From Aphrophora alni (lineage: Eukaryota; Arthropoda; Insecta; Hemiptera; Aphrophoridae), in contig OY740774.1 in assembly GCA_963513935.1 (NCBI GenBank), positions 29,097,949 through 29,161,948 on the forward strand: a stretch of 64,000 nt of DNA, in the 5' to 3' direction. The stretch's first letter is position 1; every line of letters begins with the position of its first letter. The notes under the pieces are model-generated. The model saw only the letters and a program-made list of their open reading frames with translations. It did no database searches and was not told the DNA's origin. This document shows, piece by piece, positions 11,701-24,239 of this stretch. The position numbers and the translations under genes were made by a program.

Positions 11701-14395
11701 ACGTTGGAAAGACTTACAAAATGATTTTATTTATTTTTTTAATGTACAATTAGTATAAAATAACAAAGTGTTAAAAGACTTCCAAGTGAACAGAATTCTG
11801 TTATTCTAACCTAACCGTAATTAGTGCCATAGTGAAGTAAAAAACATGTTTTGTGGTTTTTGTTATCATCACTAGATTTTAAAATATCAACAGCTCAAAA
11901 CTTAAAAAAAAAATCAACTTTAGTGTAATAATATTGACAGTAAAATGATCTTAAACAATCTGGTTAAAAACTATTCTCTTATTGAAAGTAAACGATACAA
12001 AATGGTGTCCAAATCAATCGATAATTGTTATAAACTATAAATTTATTAGATATTAAAATGCTGAATCTTTGTTCTACATCATTGATAGGATAAACTTTAT
12101 TATATTAATAAAGGAATTGTCTATTTTCAGCATTTTATAATTTGTATTTAGGTTAAGATTTACATTAAGAAATGACATCGTAATGTCGGAATGAATTTAA
12201 AGCTGGTCTGATGTTGAAGGAATGTTTATATTTTTAGTTTGTTTTTAACTGCCAACTATTATGATTTTAAAAAATGATGCTGCAACAAGTAAATGTTATC
12301 TATTTTCATTAAAAAAAAACACATTGTCCTTTGAAATTTAAGTTAATTAAAATTTTGTTACACTATATTTTACATTGCTTGAATATAACAAAGAAAATTT
12401 TACAAATTCAATAAACAAAGTTTATTACATTTGAATTTAATATTTCATTTTTAATTAGATTAATTATCTTTTCTTTTATAAAAGAATGTTTTTTTTTTAA
12501 TTTTACCTAATCAAAAGTAAGTATGGTATGTCTAAAATTGAATGCAATATGATTATTTAATTTTTTGCTATTTTTGTTTCAGGTTTTTCAATTTATTATT
12601 TATCTTTCTTGTAGAGTCTTCTCAAAACAATTTTATTTTGTAAAATGTATAATTTTCTTACTAATATAAACTAAAAAATATATTTTCGTAATTTATTGAC
12701 GAAGTGATTTTAAAAATGGTTCATTAATTTTACTTTAAAATATAGAATATTTGTTTTGTCATGAGTCTAAAAAAGTAGTTTATCAGTTGTTTCTTTGTTG
12801 TTAGAATAATTCACTACAGTCCAAATGAATGAATCGGTTGCAATTTTAGTGAAATATTTATTTTAGTATTTCCCAAATTAATTTTGAATTATAAAATTCT
12901 TTTACGTACAATTTAACACATTCTTTTGGGTGAATAATCTTCAAATCTTTTCTAAATGAGTTGAGTTGATTTTTAGATATTTGGCCTTATGATCATTCAT
13001 CATTTTCATTTTCTACTGAAAAATCCTGATTTAAATTTCTCGGGAGAAAACGATGAATAATTTTGTTTATTTAGGATGTGTTTTATGTCTGTGAAAGACT
13101 AAAATTTGTGTGTATAGTTTTTGTTATCTTTTTGGATCTTGTGAATTATTACATTTTTTTTCAACATATTTGAAATTTTGTGTTAGTAAATTCATAAATT
13201 TGATGTTCTACAAACTAAATAATAATGGATTCTATAAAACAGTACCATAATTTACAATAGCAATATAATTAAAACTAAATAATTTTTTTTATTAGTTGGC
13301 AGTAATTTAAAAAAAAAAATCATATATGTTTAATTAACTTTTATATTGACAGGAAATCAAGTTTGAATTTTTTTTTCTTTCTTAAAACCACAGACACCTA
13401 TCTTGAATTTGTTATCAATTTTACATTAATAGAAATAATTACATTATAACTTATAATTAGTATTGTTTAATTTAGTTTAGTTTTATTGTTTTAAAATTTG
13501 TTGTGTATTTTCAATCACTTATTTAATTGTAACCATTAGAAAAGTACTGATTTGTATTAAACTCTTTGTCAACTTAAGATTATTGATATAAAAGGGGTTT
13601 AGTTTTAAGATTTAATTGTAAAGGCTGTGTTCGCCTAAAAAAAATAATAAATAATAATTTATGTTATTTTAAGAACTGTTGCAAATTGTAAACATTTTTT
13701 CAAAGCCTTTTTAGATAAGAGAGTTGTTGTTGATGGTAAACATGGACTGAAGGTATTTTCTTAATTGATTTAAGGATCTTGTCATCAGGAACAATGTATC
13801 AGCTAAAAGGCAGCTATTTTTCTATAATAATGAACATGTATGTACAGAATTTTTACAAATAAATGAAGCATCTATTTTGCAGATATTGTGACTTGATTTT
13901 TTGGTGGTTGTTACAAATTAAACTACCTATATTTCACCTAATTTCTTACTATAAATAAAACTTGTTTTTGTTTTTAATTTAGTGTTAGAAAGGTACAATT
14001 GACCTTTATCAACTGAGATCCAAAATTAATCTGTTGTTGAATATATATGACCTGTATAGAATTCCTTCCAGAATCTCCCTAGTTTTTTTTGCAAAACTTT
14101 GAAGGTAAGTATTGTACAAAACAATTTTCTTGTTATATAAATTGTTTCCTAAAAAGAAAAACAACATTGACATGTGCACTCCTTTACGGGGCCGTTTTAT
14201 CAAAAGGAATGCAACAACCTAGTATTTTTGGGTGGTGTTTTCCAGTTAACATATCTATTATTCATAAATCCTGCCGGCGCTGTGAGAGAAATTTATTGTT
14301 TTAATAGAATTTTCTCAAATAAATATAGTGTTTATATAAATAAATAAAACTAGTGTGGAATTCTAACTCTTTGATTTTATTTTCTGGAGCTTGGC
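11700..14395. other. AT-rich intergenic DNA
   Basis: Long A- and T-runs, no open frame of note, no splice-flanked coding segment and no repeat that I could tie to another copy. Several AATAAA motifs, some perhaps late polyadenylation sites for the upstream gene. Confidence 0.5.
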
Positions 14396-14424
14396 CAATT
14401 GATAAGGGCACTTTTATGTAACTT

Positions 14425-15200
14425 CCCCGCAGGGGGGGTGCAGACTAGCTGCACCTAATAAGAGGGAGCTTGGCGTCCCTCGCGGTCCCCAGTCAAACAC
14501 TCACAACACATAGACTATCATCTATATAAATGTACACCCATTTCACCTATATACATTTACTTACCTTCACCTTTACTTAGGGATTTATCACAGGAGGGTG
14601 GAGACTATCTGCACCTATTGAGAGGGTTTTAGTGTCCCTCACAGAACCCGATCTATACAGGGGTGGTACAATAAAATATCTTCTCTGAATATACACACAT
14701 ACAACACATAATATTTTATAATTCGTAGAGGCAATTTATTTACACTACACGATTCACAGGGATAATAAACACTACATTTATATATAGGGATTAATTGTTT
14801 GTTTTTTTTACTGTGCTGAGCCATAGCGTTTCAGAGTGTTTACCAGACCAAAGCGTGACAACCTTTGAATCTGGTAAGCTGACGTGAGCTTGCTCTGCCG
14901 AAGACGTATGCACGGTTTCTGCTCAGTAGCCAGCCACTTCGGTCCTTGATCGGATCCTCTCTTTCCAGTTGCGGGTCTGGGCTGATGCCCATCTTGTCTG
15001 GTTAAAGAGGATACTCTGGGCCCCAGAGTTCTGGGGTTAGGAAATGATCGAAAGTGATCCATGAGTGTACCCGTTCCCAGAGTCTCATCTGCAACCACCA
15101 AACACGATACACTGGTAAACTCATGCATGACCTAATCTGAAAACAAGGTGCAATAAAATACTTGACATGTACATGTTATCAGTGGTTCTCGTTAGGGAGC
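14425..15200. repeat. GC-richer repeat island with a duplicated motif
   Basis: The block around 14438-14487 (GTGCAGACTA, CTGCACCTA, AGAGGG, GTCCCTC) recurs with the same spacing at 14597-14645, a tandem duplication of period about 160. The following 14810-15130 is the most GC-rich non-satellite stretch of the area and is open on the minus strand for 106 codons. I do not recognise that peptide (RQDGHQPRPATGKRG). It is probably part of the retroelement that follows. Confidence 0.4.
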
Positions 15201-15204
15201 CGAT

Positions 15205-15970
15205 AGGACCTGTATGCTACATTTTTATCGTGCTATTGTTTGATCGCGGATTGATTATGGCCCCATAGTCTACTCATACACAAGACCATCAGCCATTAAG
15301 AAGCTTGATTCAATTCACAACTCTGCACTCTGTATTGTTTTTGGAGCATTTTGTTCGAGCCTAGTTTCTAGCTTACATGCTGAGACTGATGAACCATCTC
15401 TTACGGAGACAGCAACTACAACTGCCCCATTTGGTATTAGAACATTTAGAATCCTTGACAATTTGGGCTTTGTACTTCCTATAATGAAATGAATGAGAAT
15501 AGTAATGGCTCATTCAAATGCCAACTTTTGATTATTCACTGTCCAGGTTCATCAAGCACAATACTCTTGATGTAGTATATCGTCAGGAGTTTCACTATAT
15601 ACTTGTTGAATACCCATCTATTGAAATTATTTTCACAGATGGTTCTAAACTGAACAGTAAAGTCGGTTGCTCATATTTCTCACGGACATCATCCATACGT
15701 GCCAGTCTTTGAGAGGAAGTGGTGGTTACCCATGTTCGTATATCTCATGGATATCTGATGAACAGGGGAATCCGCCACAATGCCCATTTTATCAAGGTGT
15801 GTTGTCAATAAAGCATATCTTAAATGAATGTTTTTCGTAAAGAGGTGTGCAATGTAATTTTGACCTAATTAATTCCATTCAGGCAATATTGGAGGATAAT
15901 GCTCAGATCTTTGACTGGTTATTGTCCTTTTTGCATCGGCTGAATATTTTTGATAAAATCTAGACAATTA
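15205..15970 (+). mobile_element. Jockey-type LINE relic (RT end, RNase H, zinc knuckle)
   Basis: Plus-strand frames read FYRAIVWSRIDYGPIVYS and KKLDSIHNSALCIVFGAF (RT connection, usual form LD.IQN.ALRL..GAF), then IIFTDGSKLNSKVGCSYFS (RNase H catalytic start), then CPFYQGVLSIKHILNECFS (C-terminal knuckle, CP.C....EHIL..C). The reading ends with IFDWLLSFLHRLNIFDKI and a stop. Stops and frameshifts interrupt it. This is the best preserved LINE in the window. Confidence 0.68.
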
Positions 15971-16506
15971 CTTCCGAGTCATTTTACAACTCTGTAATAT
16001 TATGTTTAGTTTTTTCTTTTAAATTGTATTCTTCGAAATCCATTTTTTGCCAAATTCATATCTTGCTCCATCATATCATATACTGTGTGTTATACTTACG
16101 AGTGTTTTTTGTTTGTTGTGAAACTGGAGGGATGTTTGTCTCACTTCGGCAGCCTTTTCATTGCTCGAGAATGAAGCTGATTTATCTTCATTCCTACACC
16201 TGAATAGCAGTTTCTGTCTATCAACTAAACATCATTATAAGCTGTCGTCAGTGAGACCACCTTTTTACAATGAGCAGCAATACTTTCAATGTTGTGAAAC
16301 AGGAAGGTTCTTTTCCAACAATTACAACAATTTTCCAACAGGAAGACCATTTAACATTGTGGTAATGTTAACAAATATTTGATGTTAAAGTTAAAACATT
16401 ATTCAGGTAATCAGAATTTTTACAAAGGCCATACATTTAAAAGAAAAGAAAGGTATATAAATAAATCTCCAACCTATATTTTATGAGCTCCTTACAATAG
16501 GAGCTC

Positions 16507-16800
16507 TTAACCCTTTACAGGGTACTGGTGAAAAATCTACCAGATGTGTGTGCACAATTTTTGGCATAAAGTATTAGAGGTTACTGGTCAAAATACTGAC
16601 CACCTTACATTTAGCTCATTTTTGAAAGTTTTTTTATGATAAAATTGATTTTATTAGAACTAAATCCCCCTAGATATTAGAAGGCTGGGAATTTTTCCTG
16701 TCAAGTAATTCCTGGAAGGAATTATGAAATAATGGTTGTATTTCAACCATTAGCGTGTGTGCCAATAGCTCTAAATCAAGTGTGCTAATAGTGGATGCTT
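16507..16800 (+). repeat. Possible piggyBac-type terminal sequence
   Basis: TTAACCCTTTACAGGGTACT starts at a TTAA, as piggyBac-family ends do. No matching inverted end was found nearby, so this may be a solo end or chance. Confidence 0.25.
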
Positions 16801-17180
16801 CCAGTTAATATAGAATTACAGATATAAGTAAAATGTTTTGTTTGAATTTAGCAATCATATTTATCTTATTTTAACTGTTATTTGTTTTAAATAAAAAGTT
16901 ATTGTTTCCAATTCTTTATTTTGTTTTAAATTAGGTGTTGTTTGAGTTTGTTATAGATAACCTCATAAACCATTGTAATAAAAAAAATCTTACAAAATAT
17001 TTGCTAATAGAGTTTAAAAAATACATTATAGGTAGTATCTGGAAGTATTGTTTGTTCATGTAACTTTTTTTAATCACAGTTATTAATTCTCACAAGTTAT
17101 TTTACATTTTCTAAACTTTGGCATTACGACTAAATATTGTGAACGTCTATTTTTTTATTGGTATTTTATGTTTTTTTAAT

Positions 17181-17203
17181 TTATTATTATTATTATTATT
17201 ATT
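17181..17203. repeat. (ATT)n microsatellite
   Basis: About seven uninterrupted ATT units in T-rich DNA. Confidence 0.85.
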
Positions 17204-17538
17204 TTATTTTTTTAATATATATTTCTTATTGGTATTGGTTGTATTTATTATTATTATTTTAAGAAGTTGTTTTTATTTCTAATATTTTCACCAATAACAT
17301 TTTCTCAAGCATTTATTTTTAGATTATACAAAATAATTTTTCTTTTACTGAGTATATTTTGCTTTAGTTCCTATAAAGGACAATATTTATAAAAAACAAT
17401 CATGTATTGTTAAATATGTGTTTGATATATTTTTTAAATTCATTACAAAATGGTTTATTTTTCCATTTAATTATCTGTTACCAAGGTCTTACATATTTTA
17501 GGTAATAAGGCTAACTGGTTGAAAAATAATCACCTTTT

Positions 17539-17650
<112 letters not shown>

Positions 17651-17760
17651 CGAAATCAATAAGCTTTCCAGTAATGGTCTAATATTTTAAAAAGAATATA
17701 GAAATAGATACATTTGTTGGACACATGTTAAACTTTTTGTGATCACTGACAAAGGTGAAA

Positions 17761-18700
17761 TGTTAGGGGAATATGTTATAAATCAGTCAGAACACCATTC
17801 ACAACTTTAAAGAGAAAAACACTTAAATTAGACCCAGAATCATTGTAGGCAATTAAATCATAAATAACTATAATATTAGAAACTTAAGGACAATCACACA
17901 CAAAACTCATAAAATGTAACAGGACAACAGTTTTCTAAATGGTCACAATTTTGAAACATTAAAATTTGATTGGCTGACAAAAAGTAGCTGCTTACGTTCA
18001 TTGGTTAAAGTAAATTAAGAGAGAGGGAATAAGTATTTTTTAGCATTGACAAAGTAAAAATTATATAGAGAGTCTTGGGGAGAAACTCACAGCATAGGGG
18101 TCGGCGAAGTAAAGCCAAAAGTATTCCTAAAGTAGAAATTAGTATTTCCTATAAGTTATAATTCCAGTTTTAGTAATAGTAAAGTAATAATTGTTTTTTA
18201 ACACGTATGTTTTAACCGTGTTTGTTTTTACAAAGTAAAAGTATTTAACATCTTAGTAATCTTCGTTGCAGTACTAAAGAGGTACATCTACAAAGTGTTG
18301 AGTGCATCTTCATGGTAATTTGAAGTGAATAATTTTATTGATAAATCACATAGTACAGTGTAGTGTTTGGTGAACATCATTAACAAGTAATAAAGTGAAA
18401 GTTCTTCACTCAACTAGCAGCACTGGATTACTTACAAAGGAATAAAACAAAAGTGGATTTGGTATTGTACTAATTATAGACTTTAATTGGAAACTAAATT
18501 GTTAAAATTGCAATTCTCTGTATTATTAAAATTTCACTCACTGTATTAATTGTTCATTAAAGAGCTCCCCCTGAGCAAATAGTTTAAAGTGTAAAATAAA
18601 AAACAAAAGTAATTGGAAATTAAGTTCAAATAAAATTAAATATTTCAGAGTTAATGTTAAAGAGTATATTTGGACTTCATCATTAATAACTTCCCTTATA
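17761..18700 (+). mobile_element. Possible LTR fragment
   Basis: The segment starts TGTTAGGGGAATATGTTATA, as retroviral-type LTRs often do. It contains two inverted CCAAT boxes (ATTGG near 17970 and 18001) and a TATA-like TTATATAGAGAG near 18060 that precedes AGTCTTGGGGAGAAACTC. The right border is TTATA then TGTTGACGATCC, which could be a primer-binding-site region. No second LTR or gag/pol was seen, and the right end lacks a clear CA. Confidence 0.3.
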
Positions 18701-18785
18701 TGTTGACGATCCAAACTATGACTAATTAATTCATTATTTTGATTTATATAATATTTATGAAATTATAATAAAATAATTATCGTTA

Positions 18786-18787
<2 letters not shown>

Positions 18788-18837
<50 letters not shown>
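18788..18837. repeat. (AT)n microsatellite
   Basis: About 50 bp of uninterrupted alternating AT. Confidence 0.95.
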
Positions 18838-18843
<6 letters not shown>

Positions 18844-19307
18844 CATATTTATAGGTTCCAACTTTTAGTTAGAAATATTTACAAAAATTTAAAATATAAA
18901 ATCAGTTAAAGAAAAACTGAGGTAGTCGATTTTTCAACAAATAAGTTAACTTTTTATTTCTTAAAATCACAAAATATGCATGGCCTATAAAAAGTTATAT
19001 TTATAGTTAATATTGTCTGACAAACAAGTTAGACGTTTAGTAGAAAAATATTTAAAATCAGGTGAAGTAACAACTGATCCACGAATATTTCAAAATTGTT
19101 TTCCCACACTTTCCAACACTTTCTATACAGAGAAAGAAGGTAGATATTACCAATATAGTTCCAAACTATAATGCTAGAATACAGCATCTTCTGGATTCAT
19201 TTCACACTATTGAGGTTTTGAGAAACCATCTCTAGGTAGCAGTACTATACAATGTTTGCTAAAAATCAATCTTTATTAAAAAATAGCAACTAATTTTTTT
19301 CTTGTTT

Positions 19308-19420
19308 AAAGGTGAAAAACCTTTTTGTCCTCATCACCTTTTAAAAAGGGAAGAAAATAAGATAATTTAAAGACCTTCGAATAGTAAATGTAATAAAAAA
19401 TGTAAATAACCGCCATTTTG
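19308..19420 (-). mobile_element. SINE-like family R1, 3' part
   Basis: Matches the 3' half of the R1 family read on the minus strand. The plus strand shows GGTGAAAAACCTTTTTGTCC, CACCTTTTAAAAAGGGAAG and TAAAGACC, as in the copies at 35.9, 51.4 and 60.3 kb. Confidence 0.55.
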
Positions 19421-19734
19421 AAATGAGTAAAGAAAATGTATTGATTATTTTTCTCAAATTGGGGCTTTATACCATCACTAAGGAGCATGAAAATTTCAAC
19501 TCCATATCCATTAGTATCAAAAAAATATTTTTGTTTGTTAAAAACACAAAATAGTTATAAATATAAAACTAAGAATTAAGGTAATATCTTTATGTATACT
19601 TTTTCATTGGTTTTGATGTGAGGAATAAGCTCCTGACGTTTTGGAACAATTTTTGGAAACACTGTATATATTTTCTTGTACAAATAAATTTTATAACCTG
19701 TTGGTATTTTCTTAGAAGATATATATATATATTA

Positions 19735-19885
19735 ATAGTGAGTGTACTGGTGTAACAATCCCAAGGCTCTTTAGCTGGATCTACAACTTTCTTCAACTAG
19801 TCTTGGGTTCGATTCATCTCTTTTATATTTCCCATAAAGTTTCTTGACCAACCCTTATTTTTTCCTATCCTAGACACTATTAAAA
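19735..19885 (+). mobile_element. SINE-like family R1, 5' part with B-box
   Basis: Contains ATAGTGAGTGTAC (A-box-like), TGTAACAATCCCA, then CTTGGGTTCGATTC, a good pol III B-box (GGTTCRANNC), then AGTTTCTTGACCAACCCTTA. The same order is seen at 51.4 (-), 54.7 and 59.5 kb. The inverted 3' fragment lies about 310 bp to its left. Confidence 0.6.
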
Positions 19886-20137
19886 AAAAAATGGTTTCTA
19901 TTGAGGAGCAGTTTATTCTGTGATTTTGTACATCTTCATAAATACAGACTTTTGTATTTAACTTATTTGTATAAAAAATAAAATAGAAATGGAAAACACT
20001 TTATTATTCAGTTTATTAAAACCTTCATCAAAAGTACATGAGAACCTGTTACTTTTGTTAAAGTATATTTGTTTTATATATACAGAGTCATATATGGCCG
20101 AAGAACTATAATGTATGAAAATTAAGTTATGGTAAAA

Positions 20138-23100
20138 TTATTATCATTTTAGTCATTGTTGTAGTGTTGTACACTATTTTGTTTGGTTAGTCTGGATCAG
20201 CTGACTTTAATTGACTACTTCAGTTGAATAATGTGATTGTTGTTTGTACAATGATTATCATTTCAGACATTGCACCCTATTTTGTGATGGTTAGTCTGGA
20301 TCAGCTGACTTTAATTCATTACTTCAGTTGACTAATGTGATTGTTGTTGGTACAAGGATTATCATTTCAGACATTGTTGTATCCTATTTTGTGATGGTTA
20401 GTCTGGATCAGCTGACTTTAATTGACTACTTCAGTTGAATAATGTGATTGTTGTTTGTACAATGATTATCATTTCAGACATTGCACCCTATTTTGTGATG
20501 GTTAGTCTGGATCAGCTGACTTTAATTCATTACTTCAGCTGACTAATGTGATATTGTTGTTGGTACAATGATTATCATTTCAGACATTGCACCCTATTTT
20601 GTGTTGGTTAGTCTGGATCTGTTGACTTTAATTCATTACTTCAGCTGACTAATGTGATTGTTGTTTGTACAATGATTATCATTTCAGACATTGCACCCTA
20701 TTTTGTGATGGTTAGTCTGGATCAGCTGACTTTAATTCATTACTTCAGCTGACTAATGTGATTGTTGTTTGTACAATGATTATCATTTCAGACATTGCAC
20801 CCTATTTTGTGATGGTTAGTCTGGATCAGCTGACTTTAATTCATTACTTCAGCTGACTAATGTGATTGTTGTTTGTACAATGATTATCATTTCAGACATT
20901 GCACCCTATTTTGTGATGGTTAGTCTGGATCTGCTGACTTTAATTCATTACTTCAGTTGACTAATGTGATTGTTGTTGGTACAAGGATTATCATTTCAGA
21001 CATTGTTGTATCCTATTTTGTGATGGTTAGTCTGGATCAGCTGACTTTAATTGACTACTTCAGTTGAATAATGTGATTGTTGTTTGTACAATGATTATCA
21101 TTTCAGACATTGCACCCTATTTTGTGTTGGTTAGTCTTTATCAGCTGACTTTAATTCATTACTTCAGCTGACTAATGTGATATTGTTGTTGGTACAATGA
21201 TTATCATTTCAGACATTGCACCCTATTTTGTGTTGGTTAGTCTGGATCTGCTGACTTTAATTCATTACTTCAGCTGACTAATGTGATTGTTGTTTGTACA
21301 GTGATTATCATTTCAGACATTGCACCCTATTTTGTGTTGGTTAGTCTGGATCAGCTGACTTTAATTCATTACTTCAGCTGACTAATGTGAATGTTGTTGG
21401 TACAATGATTATCATTTCAGTAATTAATTGTTGTACACTATTTTGTTTGGTTAGCCTGGATCTGCTGACTTTAATTCATTACTTCAGCTGACTAATGTGA
21501 TTGTTGTTTGTACAATGATTATCATTTCAGACATTGCACCCTATTTTGTGTTGGTTAGTCTGGATCAGCTGACTTTAATTCGTTACTTCAGCTGACTAAT
21601 GTGATTGTTGTTGGTACAATGATTATCATTTCAGACATTGTTGTACCCTATTTTGTTTGGTTAGCCTGGATCAGCTGACTTTAATTCATTACTTCAGCTG
21701 ACTAATGTGATATTGTTGTTGGTACAATGATTATCATTTCAGACATTGCCCCCTATTTTGTGATGGTTAGTCTGGATCAGCTGACTTTAATTCGTTACTT
21801 CAGCTGACTAATGTGATTGTTGTTTGTACAATGATTATCATTTCAGACATTGCACCCTATTTTGTGTTGGTTAGTCTGGATCTGCTGACTTTAATTCATT
21901 ACTTCAGTTGACTAATGTGATTGTTGTTGGTACAAGGATTATCATTTCAGACATTGTTGTATCCTATTTTGTGATGGTTAGTCTGGATCAGCTGACTTTA
22001 ATTGACTACTTCAGTTGAATAATGTGATTGTTGTTTGTACAATGATTATCATTTCAGACATTGCACCCTATTTTGTGATGGTTAGTCTGGATCAGCTGAC
22101 TTTAATTCATTACTTCAGCTGACTAATGTGATATTGTTGTTGGTACAATGATTATCATTTCAGACATTGCACCCTATTTTGTGTTGGTTAGTCTGGATCT
22201 GTTGACTTTAATTCATTACTTCAGATGACTAATGTGATTGTTGTTTGTACAATGATTATCATTTCAGACATTGCACCCTATTTTGTGATGGTTAGTCTGG
22301 ATCAGCTGACTTTAATTCATTACTTCAGCTGACTAATGTGATTGTTGTTTGTACAATGATTATCATTTCAGACATTGCACCCTATTTTGTGATGGTTAGT
22401 CTGGATCAGCTGACTTTAATTCATTACTTCAGCTGACTAATGTGATTGTTGTTTGTACAATGATTATCATTTCAGACATTGCACCCTATTTTGTGATGGT
22501 TAGTCTGGATCTGCTGACTTTAATTCATTACTTCAGTTGACTAATGTGATTGTTGTTGGTACAAGGATTATCATTTCAGACATTGTTGTATCCTATTTTG
22601 TGATGGTTAGTCTGGATCAGCTGACTTTAATTGACTACTTCAGTTGAATAATGTGATTGTTGTTTGTACAATGATTATCATTTCAGACATTGCACCCTAT
22701 TTTGTGATGGTTAGTCTGGATCAGCTGACTTTAATTCGTTACTTCAGCTGACTAATGTGATTGTTGTTTGTACAATGATTATCATTTCAGACATTGCACC
22801 CTATTTTGTGATGGTTAGTCTGGATCTGCTGACTTTAATTCATTACTTCAGTTGACTAATGTGATTGTTGTTGGTACAAGGATTATCATTTCAGACATTG
22901 TTGTATCCTATTTTGTGATGGTTAGTCTGGATCAGCTGACTTTAATTGACTACTTCAGTTGAATAATGTGATTGTTGTTTGTACAATGATTATCATTTCA
23001 GACATTGCACCCTATTTTGTGTTGGTTAGTCTTTATCAGCTGACTTTAATTCATTACTTCAGCTGACTAATGTGATATTGTTGTTGGTACAATGATTATC

Positions 23101-24036
23101 ATTTCAGACATTGCACCCTATTTTGTGTTGGTTAGTCTGGATCTGCTGACTTTAATTCATTACTTCAGCTGACTAATGTGATTGTTGTTTGTACAATGAT
23201 TTTCATTTCAGACATTGCACCCTATTTTGTGTTGGTTAGTCTGGATCAGCTGACTTTAATTCATTACTTCAGCTGACTAATGTGAATGTTGTTGGTACAA
23301 TGATTATCATTTCAGTAATTAATTGTTGTACACTATTTTGTTTGGTTAGCCTGGATCTGCTGACTTTAATTCATTACTTCAGCTGACTAATGTGATTGTT
23401 GTTTGTACAATGATTATCATTTCAGACATTGCACCCTATTTTGTGTTGGTTAGTCTGGATCAGCTGACTTTAATTCGTTACTTCAGCTGACTAATGTGAT
23501 TGTTGTTGGTACAATGATTATCATTTCAGACATTGTTGTACCCTATTTTGTTTGGTTAGCCTGGATCAGCTGACTTTAATTCGTTACTTCAGCTGACTAA
23601 TGTGATTGTTGTTTGTACAATGATTATCATTTCAGACATTGCACCCTATTTTGTGTTGGTTAGTCTGGATCAGCTGACTTTAATTCGTTACTTCAGCTGA
23701 CTAATGTGATTGTTGTTGGTATAATGATTATCATTTCAGACATTGTTGTACCCTATTTTGTTTGGTTAGCCTGGATCAGCTGACTTTAATTCATTACTTC
23801 AGCTGACTAATGTGATATTGTTGTTGGTACAATGATTATCATTTCAGACATTGCACCCTATTTTGTGTTGGTTAGTCTGGATCAGCTGACTTTAATTCGT
23901 TACTTCAGCTGACTAATGTGAATGTTGTTGGTACAATGATTATCATTTCAGTAATTAATTGTTGTACCCTATTTTGTTTGGTTAGTCTGGATCAGCTGAC
24001 ATTAATTGATTACTTCAGCTGACTAATGTGATTGTT
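20138..24036. repeat. Satellite array, monomer about 105 bp, about 37 copies
   Basis: Head-to-tail monomers of 104-107 bp. Each carries GATTATCATTTCAGACATTG, a CCCTATTTTGTG block, GGTTAGTCTGGATCAGCTGA, CTTTAATTCATTACTTC and AGCTGACTAATGTGATTGTT. Variants (TACAAGG versus TACAATG; GCACCC versus GTTGTATCC; GATCTG versus GATCAG) recur in ordered sets. The TACAAGG variant occurs at 20351, 20980, 21931, 22560 and 22875, giving spacings of 629, 951, 629 and 315 bp (6, 9, 6 and 3 monomers). The array therefore has higher-order structure and a duplicated block of about 1.58 kb. No coding function. Confidence 0.97.
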
Positions 24037-24225
24037 ATTATTCAATTGCAAAGCATCATTTGGACCAGTTTTGGTCTTTATGATCTTGTTCTTTGGGGTT
24101 CGACCTCGTCAATATTGTCTGCACGTTGAGTACAGCCGACGTTTCGGGCACTTTACTGATGTCCATTCTCAAGGCTTAACAAATGTCAAATCTATCGTTC
24201 AAAATCAGTTTTGGTCTTGTTAATT
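24037..24225 (-). repeat. Dispersed retroelement end abutting the satellite
   Basis: The minus strand reads CTTGAGAATGGACATCAGTA then GTGCCCGAAACGTCGGC. This is the GA..ATGG ... CCGAAACG pattern found at the ends of Penelope-like elements, with a weak stem between the two halves. A related pattern occurs at 27.1, 49.7 and 50.7 kb. Confidence 0.4.
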
Positions 24226-24239
24226 GAATAGTGGATTTA

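Noticed and set aside
20138..24036. CRISPR-like regular array
   Set aside because: The repeated unit is the whole monomer, with no unique spacers. It is a eukaryotic satellite.
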